A DNA stretch of 64,000 nt from Carposina sasakii (GCA_014607495.2 CP053148.1:18228001-18292000), one strand, 5' to 3'. Counted from the stretch's first letter, positions 21,684 to 33,243 are shown. Numbers and translations: made by a program. Notes: generated from the letters alone by a model not told the origin.

Positions 21684-22014
21684 TCTATACATATAATAAA
21701 AATGTAACGGATCGCTGTCTGTACATCGAAGATATGAGAAAAGATATTATAGGAGACCTTTATCAACGCAATAGTACCCAAAATAATGATTTTTTTAAAT
21801 TTTTGTCTGTTTTATGGTTTGTCTGTTTGTCTGTGCACGCTAATCTCAGAAACGGCTGAACCGATTTTGATGCAGTTTCAAGAATATATTGTGACAGGTA
21901 CCACTTAACATATAGGCTACTTTTTATCTCGAGAAATTTTTTTTTGTCCCAGATAATTTCGACATTTTGTTTTTTTCTGTAGTCCACGCGGACGGAGTCG
22001 CGGGCGTCCACTAG
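21684..22014 (+). mobile_element. Non-autonomous Helitron, GTAACGGATCGCTGTC subfamily
   Basis: Starts TCTATACATATAATAAAAATG after A (21683) and ends GCGGGCGTCCACTAG before T (22015), so the A|T target rule holds. The hairpin is CGCGGACGGAGTCGCG. Confidence 0.87.
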
Positions 22015-22831
22015 TTGATGAGTAAGTTTATGAAGATGAATATCTTCACCATGGTTATGAAAACATCTAGGTACGAGTATATTATTTTCTAAAAATACGC
22101 TGACGCTACGATAAAATACGCCTTTTAATTTAAATTACCTATTGCTGTTCTGAGATTGTAAAAGATTACTAATTCTCGCCATTAAAAAAAATAATGTTTT
22201 TTTTTTAAAGTTTGCTAAGAATAGGTACTTTGTAAAAAATAATTATGAATTACACAGATAATGGTGAAGATGTAAAAGTATTTTTTTCTGATTCCAATCT
22301 AATCTATAATTTAATATAATTATAATTTAATATAATATATCACGGCTTATTGCATGAAATAGGTAAGTAAGTAATTTGATAAATTCAAAAAAATCTCTAT
22401 ATCCTAGTTGTTACCTTCTTATTTTTCTTCCCAATAATGATTCATTTATTTCTTTGCTACGCTTGGTGGTCGATACTGATCCTAATGCCTGTACCGTGAG
22501 GGTAGCAACCCTTAATACCATTCTCGAGGGCGTTTGGCGTAAGAGCCTTAAAGAAACCTGTTGCTGTGACCGAGTAATGAAGTCGGTCTAAGTTAGTACA
22601 GATTGTTATGTTAAAGAACCTCTCTGTGCGTATACTGGCATTATTATGTCGACATTTATGGTATAAGCATTCTTTAGAACGAACCAAGATTAATTGTCGA
22701 TATTAATATCCAAGTAATTTAAAAATTATCCAAATAGTTAATTTGCAAAACCAAAAGCCAACCTTTTTACAGGTTGTAAGTATAATAGTCACTTTCTCTC
22801 TATGCACTATACGTTTTATGTACTAGCATCA
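22015..22831. other. No gene recognised
   Basis: Overlapping short frames at 22376-22687 on both strands show no family. AT-rich otherwise. Confidence 0.4.
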
Positions 22832-23053
22832 TCACTACATATTATTATAAAACAAAGTCGCTTGCCTCTGTCTGTTCGTCCCTATGTAAGCTTAGATCTT
22901 TCAAACTGTGGAACGGATTTTGATGCGGTTTTTTTAATGGATACTGTGATTCACGAGAAAGATTTATAATGTATAACTAGGGACCCGCCTGGGCTTCGCA
23001 CGACAGTAATGCACACTCAGCGAAGCCTCGGCGAAGCCGTGGGCGGCCGCTAG
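22832..23053 (+). mobile_element. Non-autonomous Helitron, GGACCCGCCTGGGC type
   Basis: Starts near TCACTACATATTATTATAAA and ends GTGGGCGGCCGCTAG|T. The GGCTTCGCACG block and the terminal GGCGGCCGCTAG match the fragments at 1-69, 33244 and 59790. Confidence 0.72.
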
Positions 23054-23164
23054 TGTATTAAAAAAGGATAAGCGCAGTCATCACGTTCAACCTCGATTCA
23101 TATTTATACATAAAACACATGCCTGCATACACGGCTGCATTTCAAAAATTATGTAGCCAGATTT

Positions 23165-23228
23165 GCAAGGTCACGAAAAATATCCAACAGCCACCAAGTT
23201 GCCAACTCATCGTCTGAGAGAACGCCCC
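23165..23228 (+). repeat. Dispersed repeat fragment (CAGCCACGTTTAG family)
   Basis: AAGTTGCCAACTCATCGTCT followed by GAGAGAACGCC. Confidence 0.4.
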
Positions 23229-23689
23229 AGATTTCCTTAGTTACTAGTTCCGAACTTATTTACATGGTTGGATACCTAGCTAAAATCAGCACAGGACATA
23301 TTGCAGCGGACAATCAAATTAATCCTATCGAATAACTGACGAAACTAATTAACAGATGGGGAACGTACAAAGTGTTAGGTAACCCCTCTATGTCATATTA
23401 AGTTGTAGCTCGATATCAAAGTTGGGCGGCTGTTGCATCGTGTTGTGTTGCAGCCAAATTATAAAGTTGCGTCCATATCGCATCGAAAACGTATAGAGAG
23501 ACTGTTAATTAACAGCTCGCAACTAACTTTGGATGCGAAGTTTTAGGGAACGGTTAAATTTGTGCAACTTTTAAGGGCACAAATAGAGCAATGGGCGAAG
23601 TTAAGTTAATCTGCGCTTGCAATTGAGTAAAAGAAGATGGATTTAAAAAAATGGATGATATTTTCTCAACATTTGACTCCCAGAGAAAA

Positions 23690-23850
23690 CTAGTGGACGT
23701 CCGCTACTCAAGGCCATAAAAGAGTTCCCATAGCCGCGTTTAGTAAAGGGGCGCATGTATCTTACTAGATTATCGTATGAGAGAGAATGCCCGAGATCTT
23801 TAGTCGACTCTTACCACATGAACGGATGGAGATGCAGCTGATGTATTCCA
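23690..23850 (+). repeat. Dispersed repeat (CAGCCACGTTTAG family)
   Basis: CATAGCCGCGTTTAGTAAAG, TCGACTCTTACCACATG, GGAGATGCAGCTGATGTATT in order. A short Helitron-like AACTAGTGGACGTCCGC piece precedes it at about 23690. Confidence 0.55.
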
Positions 23851-25555
23851 ATGACTTTATTATATTATGCCATGTACGTATGAAGAACAACGGACGTAAT
23901 GCTGTCACTTGAATTGAAGCACCGAAATGGCGGCGCGTTGGGCATGTGTGCGTATTTTCCAGTAGGCGCCGTGCTTACTATGGTTTGTATGTGTGGGTGG
24001 ATAGATGACGCGTCAATACACATCCCTACTCCACGGAATATCGTTACTGAGCTTACTATGAATGTTTCACTCTGTGCAGTCACAACACTCCGTCCGTTAT
24101 TCTTTATACGTTCATGTATTGTGCATAGACGTACACCTATAGGTAGATAAAGATAAAATCAGTGACTGCCTTATAAAACAATATACGTGAGTGTTATAAA
24201 CTAAGTTGAAAACATCTAACTTAATAGATTTTCCATCCAATTTAATATCAAATGTCATTTTAATTTGTGTTTCCCTTTTTTATTTCAGTTAGATGCTGTT
24301 TTGCAATAAAATTATTGGCTTTTTTTAATTCTGATGAAAAGGCAAAAGAAAGCCATTTCACTTTGTTTCTATTACGTGGGGCCCTCGAGAACTAATAGAA
24401 ATAACTTTCCTACCCGTAGCAAATGGTAGCGCCACCGTACGGAATTTCCATGAAACTGTGAAACTACTAGGTGTCGTGGTATATCGCTAGATGGCACTAG
24501 TTTTATAAACTTTATACCACATGGCTTTCCATGTTTATTGAGTTTTATTCCTTCTGTTTTTAAGTTGTTCGGGCGTGGACTAATAAAATGCTATTTATTC
24601 GAAACACCTAATAATATACCTAATAGTTTATCAACTTAGGTATATATTAAAAAATCTGAGAAAATGGGTAGATATCATCCCTCAAAAGTCTAGTATTCGA
24701 TGTCATTATCAATATACATACAAAAACATACAAATACTAGTCAATCACATTTCTGTAGGGCCAATAATAAAACTGTCATTTCTCCTCTATCGCGAACTTT
24801 ATTCGAAAACGGGAATGAAATAAACTTGTTCGCAACTAATTAAACAACGCCCAAAAACCAACTTAAACTCCATTCAATTAGAATACAAAACCATCTTATA
24901 ACCACTTATGCGCTTACGATACAAGATTACCTAACCTTTTCATTAGTCTTTCGACCGACGACATTTAGATTAAAAGTCGAATTTTCTCTTACGTCTTCCC
25001 GGTGGTTGTGAATGTGTCTCAATAGTCAAGGCCATAGGGTCGATATTCAAGGGCCAAGGTCAATCCTTAGGCCAGGGCCAGGAGTCAGCTGTCCGCAATG
25101 CGGTGGAGAGCCAATAAAGTCCTGCCCTCCAATTCTCCTAAAGTTCACAACTGAAACGGAACTGCTGTGTAACGTAGAAGCAAGGTGCGAATCAATAATT
25201 TTATTTTATGGTGATTAGTAAGTAATTAATTACATTTCAGCACGCCAGATCCATAGTTTTTATTCCATTATGCCAGCAACTGCTGCGTGATGAAATATAT
25301 TTTATTAGCTGTTGCCCGCGACTTCATCGATACGCTCTCTTTACGGTGCCGAAATTTAATGTGATAAGTTTCTTAACTCACTAACGCGGTAGCGTTATGC
25401 TAGTTCGGCAAAAAAATTAGCGGAATTTAGGGCTGCACCGCTTAGACATAGTTTATGAAGTGAAGTAGTAAACGAGATCCCGCAGCCTGTATATCTATAT
25501 ATAAGTATATAAGTACATAATAAAAAAAATGCTTTGTGCTGCATGACTGAGAATG
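23851..25555. other. No gene confirmed
   Basis: No repeat family recognised over most of this 1.7-kb span, which makes it one of the longer apparently single-copy stretches. A 68-residue frame at 25012-25218 includes SCPQCGGEP but cannot be tied to a family. A Helitron hairpin remnant (TTGCCCGCGACTTC) is at about 25313-25326. Confidence 0.4.
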
Positions 25556-25707
25556 AGGGATTATCTGAGAAGTTAAAATAACTGTCAAAAATAGATGGCG
25601 TGAGCGAATCTCCTACCTAGCTTCTCCCCCCTTCACCTTCACTCACGCCACCTGTCCAGGTAATTTGTACAATTTTTTTTGCTATTAATAGTTGTCAGAA
25701 AATCCCT
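25556..25707. mobile_element. MITE, AGGGATTTTCTGAC family (copy 2)
   Basis: AGGGATTATCTGAG at the left and GTTGTCAGAAAATCCCT at the right; interior GATGGCGTGAGCG and CTCACGCCACC match copy 1 at 16622-16818. Slightly shorter, with a shortened centre. Confidence 0.75.
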
Positions 25708-25744
25708 CATTGATCTTAGATAAGAAACTGAAACTTGAAGGGTG

Positions 25745-26330
25745 ATCTGAAACTTATTCTTATTCTTTATTGTACACGAAACATAACAATAAATAGAAAG
25801 AAATTCACAAAAGGAATGCATACAAAGGCATGCTTATCTCTGCAAGAGATTTCTTCCAGCATACCAGAAAGCAAAGTGAGATCAATAGTTATAGAGGTAA
25901 TAATGTGCACAGAATTAAACTAAGTAACTATAATAAACAAAAATAAAATATTCATACATAAATAGATACATACAAACAATCAAAAAATAAAAGTAATGTT
26001 AGACACAATAACATATAGACATAATAGGAAAAAAATACATAAAACAATGGGATTAGCAAAAATTTAGCAGATAATTGAAACCGATCAGTCCAGCCAGTGC
26101 AAGAAAGTGATCCATTAACTTATTTTTGAATGTCTCAACCGTCCTGCAGTCTCTTATCTGCGAACTTGGTATGACAAGAAAGGATTTTTCAAAATTCGAA
26201 TGGAACGGAAATTAGCGGTGTTCCTAAAGTTTTCCATGTACAAAATATTTACTACATTGTTAAATACGTTCAAAAATCCTTGTACTATGGTTGAGTGCCC
26301 GAGAGTATCGGAAATTATTGGAGATCGATA
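25745..26330 (-). pseudogene. Decayed LINE C-terminus and 3' UTR
   Basis: On the minus strand, 26190-26063 reads VIPSSQIRDCRTVETFKNKL followed by MDHFLALAGL and a stop. An RD.RTVETFK.KL.. block followed shortly by a stop is typical of the C-terminus of Jockey/CR1-type LINE proteins. Upstream residues (FRNTANFRSIRILKNPF) are in a shifted frame. Downstream, CAAGAGATTTCTTCCAGCA recurs at 35711-35729, suggesting a shared 3' UTR. Truncated and frameshifted. Confidence 0.45.
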
Positions 26331-26489
26331 ATGCTATAATATTATGTTTTCTTGGCTTTTTCCTCTTTATTTGACTTACATTGTGCAATACTAGACTAGC
26401 GACATACTATTGGTTGTCCTTTATAAACAAGTAACCATTGTTTGTTTTGTTTGAAAAAAAGCGAAAAATGTGATATATTAACAAACTAG

Positions 26490-26626
26490 GGATATAAATA
26501 TTTTCCCTGGATAAAAAAATGTCTGTCGTTTCTCAGGCTCAAAATTATCTGTATAACTCCGGTTCAGTAATTTTGGCTTAAAAGACAGATAGAATTACTT
26601 TCGTATTTATAATATTAGTTAGGATA
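26490..26626 (-). mobile_element. Helitron remnant
   Basis: Minus-strand 5' end ACTAATATTATAAATACGAA and internal TAATTTTGAGCCTGAG are a diverged version of the family, with GGGATATAAATATTTTCCC near the other end. Both termini are decayed. Confidence 0.45.
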
Positions 26627-26629
26627 TCC

Positions 26630-27599
26630 AAACGACCGATTAACTTAATTGGCAGTTTAGGTCCTGAATTCAAATCTCGATGGTGCTATCATTAATGTTA
26701 TAAATACGTTATACATTGTACTAATGTTAATCAATGATAATATGTTTTTAATTAATAACATTCAAATTGTTAATTAAAATCATATCACGAAGACAAATCA
26801 ATGATTCCAATAGATAACTTTTTAAATCTTTACCAAGGAGTAGCTTAAGTACTCATTAAATAAGTCTGAGTGCAGCGTAAATCTTTAACGCGGCTTATCT
26901 ACAATCCAATATAATTGAAGAACAAAGAAAGAAGAAAAACTCAGATGTAATTTTGTCGAAAATGTTTTTTTTTTTCCTATCGAAGCCTGGATTGGGTGTC
27001 CTCATTACACTAAACAAACTTTCAATATTGATATTCCGAATACGCAGTCATAAAATTATCCAATAAAATACTTGGAATGCACGCACATTTGCCATAGGTG
27101 GGAGGTGGAGTGGAGTTTCAGGTAACCTTATTAACATGCTTCATAAACTGATGATTTCACAGCGCCATTAAGCTAAACGTTACTCTAGGATATCCTTCGC
27201 GGTTCTGCAGTTATATTCGGGAATACAACGCGTGTATAAACGTACATAGGTATCCAATAAAGAGGGAGAAAGATGTTAAGGTTTTTTGGAACTGACCAGG
27301 AAAGTGTAAAACGGACGCGTTGGAGGCTGATGATCTTGTTAAACTTTCATCATATAAATTTTTGAGAAGGGATCAAGGGATAGCTAGGTGACAATAGTTA
27401 CTAAAACGTGATTGATGACCAAAATGATTACCCTATTGAGTAAAAAGAATAAAACAGACTCTCTCGACAGACGATACCGCTTTAGCTCAAATGTGATAAA
27501 CCGCTTAGGATCGAGAGCATCTTGTTTTACATATACGAAAAATATATAGACCTCTTCCTGGTGCAGTCGGGTAAAAACATGTTTTTTATGCATATTTGT
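26630..27599. other. No gene recognised
   Basis: No supported feature; a 69-residue minus-strand frame at 27384-27593 appears random. Confidence 0.4.
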
Positions 27600-27668
27600 T
27601 AAAGATATAGCTCCTTCCGTGCATCTCGTAATAGATATGCCAACAACTTGTCACTAAACATAATCCTA
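27600..27668 (-). repeat. Dispersed repeat fragment (CAGCCACGTTTAG family)
   Basis: AGCTCCTTCCGTGCATCTCG, ATGCCAACAACTTGTCACTAA in reverse orientation. Confidence 0.45.
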
Positions 27669-27684
27669 CAATTCGGGCTACCCT

Positions 27685-27735
27685 TAGAATAATGATTCGC
27701 TCCGCTTCGGAGCGAAGACCTATCATTAATCTAAG
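27685..27735. mobile_element. 51-bp fold-back insertion with 10-bp direct repeats
   Basis: The unit folds with an outer stem TAGAATAATGAT / ATCATTAATCTA (one mismatch) and an inner stem TTCGCTCCG / CGGAGCGAA around a 3-nt loop. The direct repeat GGGCTACCCT at 27675-27684 and 27736-27745 flanks it, as expected for a transposition event. It is too short to be a normal MITE. Confidence 0.7.
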
Positions 27736-27771
27736 GGGCTACCCTCTTATGGCAACATAACCGTTTCTATA

Positions 27772-28264
27772 TCCATACTAATATTATAAATGCCGCGTGG
27801 TGCCGGCAGAGTAGAATTCGTACCGCCCCATGTCTGCCCGTGGGTATCGTACGAGGCGATTAAGGGTTTCCGGGAGGTGGGTAGCAGCGCTTCCCGTGTT
27901 GACAACATAGTCCAAAATACAAACTGCGGTCACCAACCCGCCTGCCCAGCGTGGTGACTATGGGCGAATACCCCTCATGGCAGTATTGTGGCGTGCCCTG
28001 GGGGAGGCCTGCGTCCAGCAGTGGACTGCAATAGGCCGATGATGATGATGATGATGATGATGATATAAATGGGAAAGTGTGTTGTGTCTGTTTGTTCGTC
28101 TTTTACGAAAAACCGGAGCGACAAATTGACTTGATTTTTTAAGTAAAGATAGTTGAAGGGATGGAGGCTTTTTAACCCCCCACTTTCCTAAAATGGGGGG
28201 TGGAAGTTTGTATGGAAAGCTATTTACTGCTATGTACCGAAGCAAAGCGAGGGCGAACCAATAG
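27772..28264 (+). mobile_element. Helitron interrupted by a SINE
   Basis: Starts TCCATACTAATATTATAAATG after A (27771), is broken at 27792, and resumes after the SINE with ATAAATGGGAAAGTGTG. The right end GGGCGAACCAATAG|T is a degraded CTAG end. Internal CCCCCCACTTTCCTAAAATG is typical of this subfamily. Confidence 0.7.
27793..28063 (+). mobile_element. SINE-like retroposon with RTE-type tail (copy 1)
   Basis: Flanked by an 8-bp duplication TATAAATG (27785-27792 and 28064-28071). The body starts CCGCGTGGTGCCGGCAGAG, passes ATCGTACGAGGCGATTAAGG, GACAACATAGTCC and CTGCCCAGCGTGGTGACTA, then ends with CCTGGGGGAGGCCTGCGTCC and a GAT repeat. The last part equals the RTE C-terminal/3' sequence (GEAYVQQW). 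So it likely borrows RTE machinery. I see no clear A/B box, so the head's origin is open. Confidence 0.82.
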
Positions 28265-28265
28265 T

Positions 28266-28824
28266 GTATGCGTATTTGAATACTATGTTTAAAAAAACAT
28301 ACTATACGTTTTGATAATACGTTATAACGTTTTTTACACAAAATACGATACTTTTTACATGGTAATTAGAAGTAGAACAGTTTGTTCGCCATTAAAACTT
28401 TAAAATTGCTTATTTATGTTCATATCGTATAAAGTTATGTACACAGCGTGTTTTTCAGAACCAAATTACGTTACATACATACTTAAAATGGTAGTGTATT
28501 TTTAAATACTTAATAAACAATGTACTTAACTGTATTAATTTTTATTTTACTTACTTATGACTTGAAACCGGCGACGGTAGGCTCACCTACTTCTATATGA
28601 CACTGAAGGCTTAGTTGTAAACAGTGGGTGCGTGTTTGTCACAGCGATATCCAACTTTGTTTAATTATTAATTAATTTAGTTTAAAAGTCTTATAACTAA
28701 ATAAATAGTAATATTTCGCGCATGCACTATAACTTTGCTTGAATGTATGTGTTGTATGTTACAAAACTTTTTTGATATTATTGGAGACTAAAGTCCAAAA
28801 TAACTATTTCATGATTTCACATCT
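28266..28824. other. No gene recognised
   Basis: AT-rich, no supported feature. Confidence 0.45.
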
Positions 28825-29102
28825 GGGGACCAATTCTCGAAAAGTCTCGAGTTGGAACGGAGCCGAAATGAAACCGTTGTAGACGCTCAGAACAAAGCAA
28901 CAATTACTTTACGGTGACGTAATTAGACACATTTCAGCACGAGACAGATATATTTGTTTTTATTCTGTCATACTCGCGAGCGATGCGTGCTAAAATATAC
29001 CTTATTACTCAAGCGGTAAGTATATATTGCTTCGCACCGCGTTTCGTTAACGGTTCGTTAGTGGTTGCGTTTCGGCTCTAAAATTTTCAAGAATTGCCCC
29101 CC
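28825..29102. mobile_element. MITE, CAATTCTCGAAAAGTC family (copy 2)
   Basis: Ends GGGGACCAATTCTCGAAAAG and TTTTCAAGAATTGCCCCC are imperfect inverses. The interior is nearly the same as the 19169-19444 copy. Confidence 0.72.
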
Positions 29103-30052
29103 TGTACGCAAGATTTAAACATCATTTTCAATTACGACCACCGATATACGATATCGTAGATACGGAAAAGCACAAACTTACTCCCAAACTTTTACACCAC
29201 TTAAGATCCCTCTCGTTAATCACACAAGACAGCGGCACTGCCCTAGTCTACGAAAACTTTGTTGAATTGTACTCGTACGTACGAGTAGATACGTAGTTTT
29301 CGTACCAATATATTTTTATGGCGGGCTAGTAAAGTCTGTTTCATAGAATAACTTCTACGCCTGAATTCGGAACTAACATTTTTTGTATACAGTAGCATAT
29401 CTAGTGTAGTCGTACTCATAGTAACTAGCGCCATCGTTTATAGGAACTATTTGGTGAAAAGCTCACTCCAGCGTCTCACGAAGTTAGTCTATGACTCGTG
29501 GCGCTATTCGCTATGTGTGCAATCTTTGTAAATGCACACAAAAAGTTAGTTCCCGAATAGTTCACGGGAACTATTTCATGAAACGTATTTTACGCATGCG
29601 TGTTGGGTATCACGGGGTATACCACGGCGCTCTTTCAGTAAACAAGTCGGTATGGGCGGCTGAGCCCGGCTAGGAGGCCGCCGACTTCCCGCGCAAATTT
29701 TCCGAGAGTGAACTTCGTGGAAATGTGAACTATTTGACTTGTGAACGACTGGACATTATGTTTGTTTGTGGATACATTTTTAAACATGTCTAGACAGTGA
29801 TGTGTCATGGTGAATTTGTCTCCTTTGTGCAAGCTAACTTTGGTGGTATTCGAGTTGCAGTTATAGAGTAATTTATTGCTTTTTTTTAAGTTATAATTAG
29901 GCACATAAATATTTAAACAAAATAAGGAAGTTTTGGTAATTATTGTACGATACACAGCTAAATATTATGTGTACATAGTCGACAAAAAAAGCCTTGATTT
30001 TGTTACCTACAGCTGGTAGATAATACTAATGAAGACAGCTGGCCTTCATATG
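29103..30052. other. No gene recognised
   Basis: A GATGGCGCTAGTT motif (reverse at about 29424-29436) recurs near 52749-52761 with some surrounding similarity (TCCATGAAACAG), suggesting an old unnamed repeat. Otherwise unassigned. Confidence 0.35.
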
Positions 30053-30055
30053 AAA

Positions 30056-30100
30056 TTTTGTAGTACAGTACAGAATTTTGTAGTACAGTACAGAATTTTA
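30056..30100 (+). repeat. Short tandem duplication (~20 bp x 2)
   Basis: TTTTGTAGTACAGTACAGAA is repeated twice in a row and followed by ATCT repeats. Confidence 0.75.
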
Positions 30101-30539
30101 TCTATCTATCTACAATACTACAAACAGCTGTTGTGCGGAAATGGGAAAGCCAGAAATGCAAGATCATTAAGAAGATGCCAGAGCTACGTTTACCACAGCG
30201 GAGATAAATAAGATAAAAATGATTAAATTAAACGAAGGTATTTAAAACCAGTTGATTGGGATATCTTTTGTGGTCGAATATATTGCAGGGACATATTATT
30301 AGTACCTATTGTTCCACAGGCGTGAGGTAAATTGGTTAAAACTGGTATGCATGCAAATTCCCTGCACGAGAACAATCGAATTATTCCCTTAAAATTTCGA
30401 TTCAACCCTTGTCTGACTGTTCACCGTTGTTCGAATGTGAATCACAAAATATGAACACAGAACACAATAGAAAAATATGCCAATAAAGAAAATATAACAA
30501 ACACAAATAAAATCTGATCTCTGACTAGATTATAGAGAC

Positions 30540-30715
30540 ATAGATATATAGACACGTCTGTGATACAGAAATGGGGTAGTCAGAACTGTAGGATCGTAAA
30601 CGAAATCCCACAGCCACGTTTAGAACAGATGTTAACTATTATTGATATGTTGCTTATCGCTTGAAAGAATGCCAGAGTTCCTTGACTCTTACGACGGAGA
30701 TGTAGCTGATGTAAA
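30540..30715 (+). repeat. Dispersed repeat (CAGCCACGTTTAG family)
   Basis: GGGGTAGTCAGAACTGTAGG, CCACAGCCACGTTTAGAACAG, TTCCTTGACTCTTACGAC, GGAGATGTAGCTGATG in order; a fairly complete copy. Confidence 0.65.
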
Positions 30716-31079
30716 GCTCCGCATCGGCACAGACAAACACAATTACATAACAACCAAAAAACACTCGTTAAATTTCAAAATCAGTATAAAGTTACAGCTT
30801 AATTCGATGGCGCATCCATGACACATTTTGATCGGAGTTTAATGAATAGCTTCGTGCTCGTAGGTTGGTACAATTGATTATGGATGGTAGGTGCGCGAGG
30901 CGTAATGTCCAATTCATTTAATTATTTGCCATTCGGATATTACTATCGTCATTCGATATCTGATTAATTTTGGGAAAAAATTCCACTACTCTTTTTGCTT
31001 GAAGTCAGAAGAGAATTAAATTTTACGGTAGTATTATTTAATGATATCAAAGAAGCGTTTAACTTTTAAAATATTAGAG

Positions 31080-31295
31080 AATTGATGAAATATCCCCTCG
31101 TCCCATTCATTTTGGTCGGCGAAATATGTATTTATTTTTCCCGATAGTATGGAGAATTTTTAAATATCTCAGGAATTTTCATACAATCTTGAAAAATAAA
31201 AATGTGATTTCGAGTCTCAAATTTTGAAAATAGGTTCTCTATAGTGGGCTATTTACATAGCTTTTTGCTTAACATACCCTTTCTGTTACACCCTG
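31080..31295 (-). mobile_element. CAGGGTGTAACA element, partial
   Basis: On the minus strand it begins CAGGGTGTAACAGAAAGGGT (end at 31295, next to TA). Interior AGTATGGAGAATTTTTAAA and TTTCGAGTCTCAAATTTTG match the unit at 34306-34760. The other terminus is not clear. Confidence 0.5.
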
Positions 31296-31489
31296 TATAA
31301 CCAACTATTGAAATTCTTGCCCATAACACTCTCTGTAGAAAGGAAAGACAGCATCATCTTCATCTTTCAAATAGGCTATATGACCATTGGTGAAATTGGC
31401 CCTAAATCATATGATGTATTCGTATGAGTAGATATTAATATGTAAGTTGTAGATGTAAAGTCTTATTCAAAGTTGATATTAGTTACCCT

Positions 31490-31590
31490 CAAAATTGGCC
31501 AGAAGTGGCACCATGTAGTCCTATCGGCTCTTGGTGCTCTGCCTACCCAGTGAGGTACGAGTATAAAGGCGTGATATATGTATATTTATA
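31490..31590 (-). repeat. Dispersed repeat, ATCACGCCTTTATCCC type, inverted
   Basis: ACCCTCAAAATTGGCCAGAAG, GGTGCTCTGCCTACCC and AAAGGCGTGAT are the reverse complement of 12468-12560. Confidence 0.6.
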
Positions 31591-31984
31591 TGATCATATA
31601 CTTTGTATCTTGGGCCCAGTTCCATCACAGCACTTACGTCCAGTATACCTATAGGTGGGTACAATAAAATTCACCTAGTCGTGAGATAGAAACGAAGTAA
31701 AATAAAGTGACTCTATAGCTATAAGTTCTTCAATAATTAATTGATTTTAGACTTGTTAAAGTATTGAATCGGCAATCACCATCTGAGCTAATTAAAGTAA
31801 AAGTGAGTTCCTTCTCGGGAAATTATTCGAGTAAGCTCTTTGAGGATCCCTCAAAGGAATTCCAACGTTAGTGCAAGTCAAGAGCCGAGTTACTTTTCGC
31901 AAAATATTAGTATCTAGCAATTTCTCAAAATTCCTCGCACTCAGAACAGTATCACTGTGGATATTTATTGTTGTATCGACTAAG

Positions 31985-32090
31985 GGGCTCAGGGGTGTTC
32001 TCTCGGGCGACGAGCTGTGTTTCTGATCTTTTGCATCCTAATCTCACTATGCTAAACAAGGCTAGAGGTTCTTCTTCATGATCCTGCAGT
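31985..32090 (-). repeat. Dispersed repeat (CAGCCACGTTTAG family), inverted
   Basis: CGACTAAGGGGCTC, TCTCTCGGGCGACGAGCT and ATGATCCTGCAGT are the reverse of family landmarks. Confidence 0.45.
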
Positions 32091-32117
32091 TTTATTTATT
32101 TATTTATTTATTTATTA
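32090..32117 (+). repeat. (TTTA)n microsatellite
   Basis: Consecutive TTTA units. Confidence 0.85.
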
Positions 32118-32439
32118 CTAAGACACACCAACAGTATACACATATAAATTAAATTATTACAGGCAATAAGGTATTTTGTCTTATGCGCATACCAATTATG
32201 GGCATGTTCGTATTGCACCTTAAATATAACATTCTATATATTATGTATGACATAAACAGAAACTATACACAATAAAATAATAAAGAGCCAGGAACTAGAG
32301 AGAATCTTTGATTTTAGAACGGAATTTGTGATACGAGTCAAAATGAACATCTATATCTTTTGACTCCCCTATTGTAAAAAATCAGTCCAATGATCCAAAC
32401 ATATGTACGTATGTACCTATATACTATATTACAATTATT

Positions 32440-32816
32440 GGAACGAAGTTCCTTACGGCAGGCTTGGAGGAGATAGGGATTTCGCTGCGCGACTGAACTG
32501 AAAAAAATGTGATAGTAAAACCGTAAGAAAAAAGTGCGTGGAATAAAACCGTTAAATGAGACGTGCGCAGGCGCGACAGTCGTATACACAAGCGAGTAGT
32601 GTAAAATACCTTTCTCTTTCTCCCTCTTTCTTTTCGTTCTCTCATCCCTTATCTCTCTATTACTACTCCACCCCGCCAATGCATAGTATATACTCATGAA
32701 TTCATGGACAAGCACGTGGCGAATACTCACATTATAGATACACCTAAATAAAATTGAGCACGATTTTTCTTTAGCAAATTGTGTCGATTCTACATTAGCC
32801 GAAGGAACTTCGTTCC
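32440..32816. mobile_element. MITE with GGAACGAAGTTCC ends
   Basis: The left end GGAACGAAGTTCCTTACGGC and right end GCCGAAGGAACTTCGTTCC are inverted repeats of about 19 bp with one gap; each arm is itself a small hairpin (GGAAC-gaa-GTTCC). It spans 377 bp. A 167-residue minus-strand frame overlaps it but looks non-genic, with a low-complexity KRKREKEK stretch from an AG-rich run. Confidence 0.6.
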
Positions 32817-33009
32817 TACCTGGTGTCCCACGACACCACATTTAATTTTTATAGTTAGGATATGGTTGATCGTTTCATCTTTAAACATTGTGCTGAGGGA
32901 TTCAGCTTTGTTTGCCGAGATTTGGCTAGTGTATAGCTATCGGGATGAAGAATAACGTTGCTAATATGTAGTTTAGAAAAGGGATGGTAAAATTCGTCAT
33001 CCGAGTAAT

Positions 33010-33112
33010 TGACCCGGTGGCTTCGTGGTTATAGCGGCTGGCACGGTTTGCAGTGGTCATGGGTTCGATTCCCACTCGGGTAAAGAATTTTTTCCATTTT
33101 CTTTATTAATAA
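33010..33112 (+). mobile_element. tRNA-derived SINE (GGGTTCGATTCCC B box, copy 1)
   Basis: A consensus pol III B box GGGTTCGATTCCC is at 33061-33073, with an A-box-like TGGTTATAGCGGCTGGC about 40 bases upstream. The tail AGAATTTTTTCCATTTTCTT then TATTAATAA matches the copy at 38558-38645. Not a functional tRNA gene: the acceptor stem does not close. Confidence 0.6.
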
Positions 33113-33243
33113 TTTTCTAATATATTATAATATGTATGTATGCATACTTAACTCGTGAAAGATAGATCGAGCTGAAATGAAATGAGGGAAAAACTATTTA
33201 TTCTAAACAATTGACTGTTGAAATCAAATAATATAGGTATATA

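Noticed and set aside
25012..25218. Frame with SCPQCGGEP, a possible zinc-knuckle
   Set aside because: Only one CxxC pair, no partner cysteines or histidines at fitting distance, and no flanking splice sites that I can defend.
27690..27730. Rho-independent terminator
   Set aside because: The hairpin has no U-tract and the genome is eukaryotic; direct repeats favour an insertion.
32338..32841. 167-residue open frame on the minus strand
   Set aside because: It lies over a TIR element and an AG-rich low-complexity run, extends past both terminal repeats, and shows no family motif.
33061..33073. Functional tRNA gene
   Set aside because: The B box is perfect, but no acceptor stem or anticodon arm closes around it and a second copy with the same 3' extension exists, so it is a SINE.
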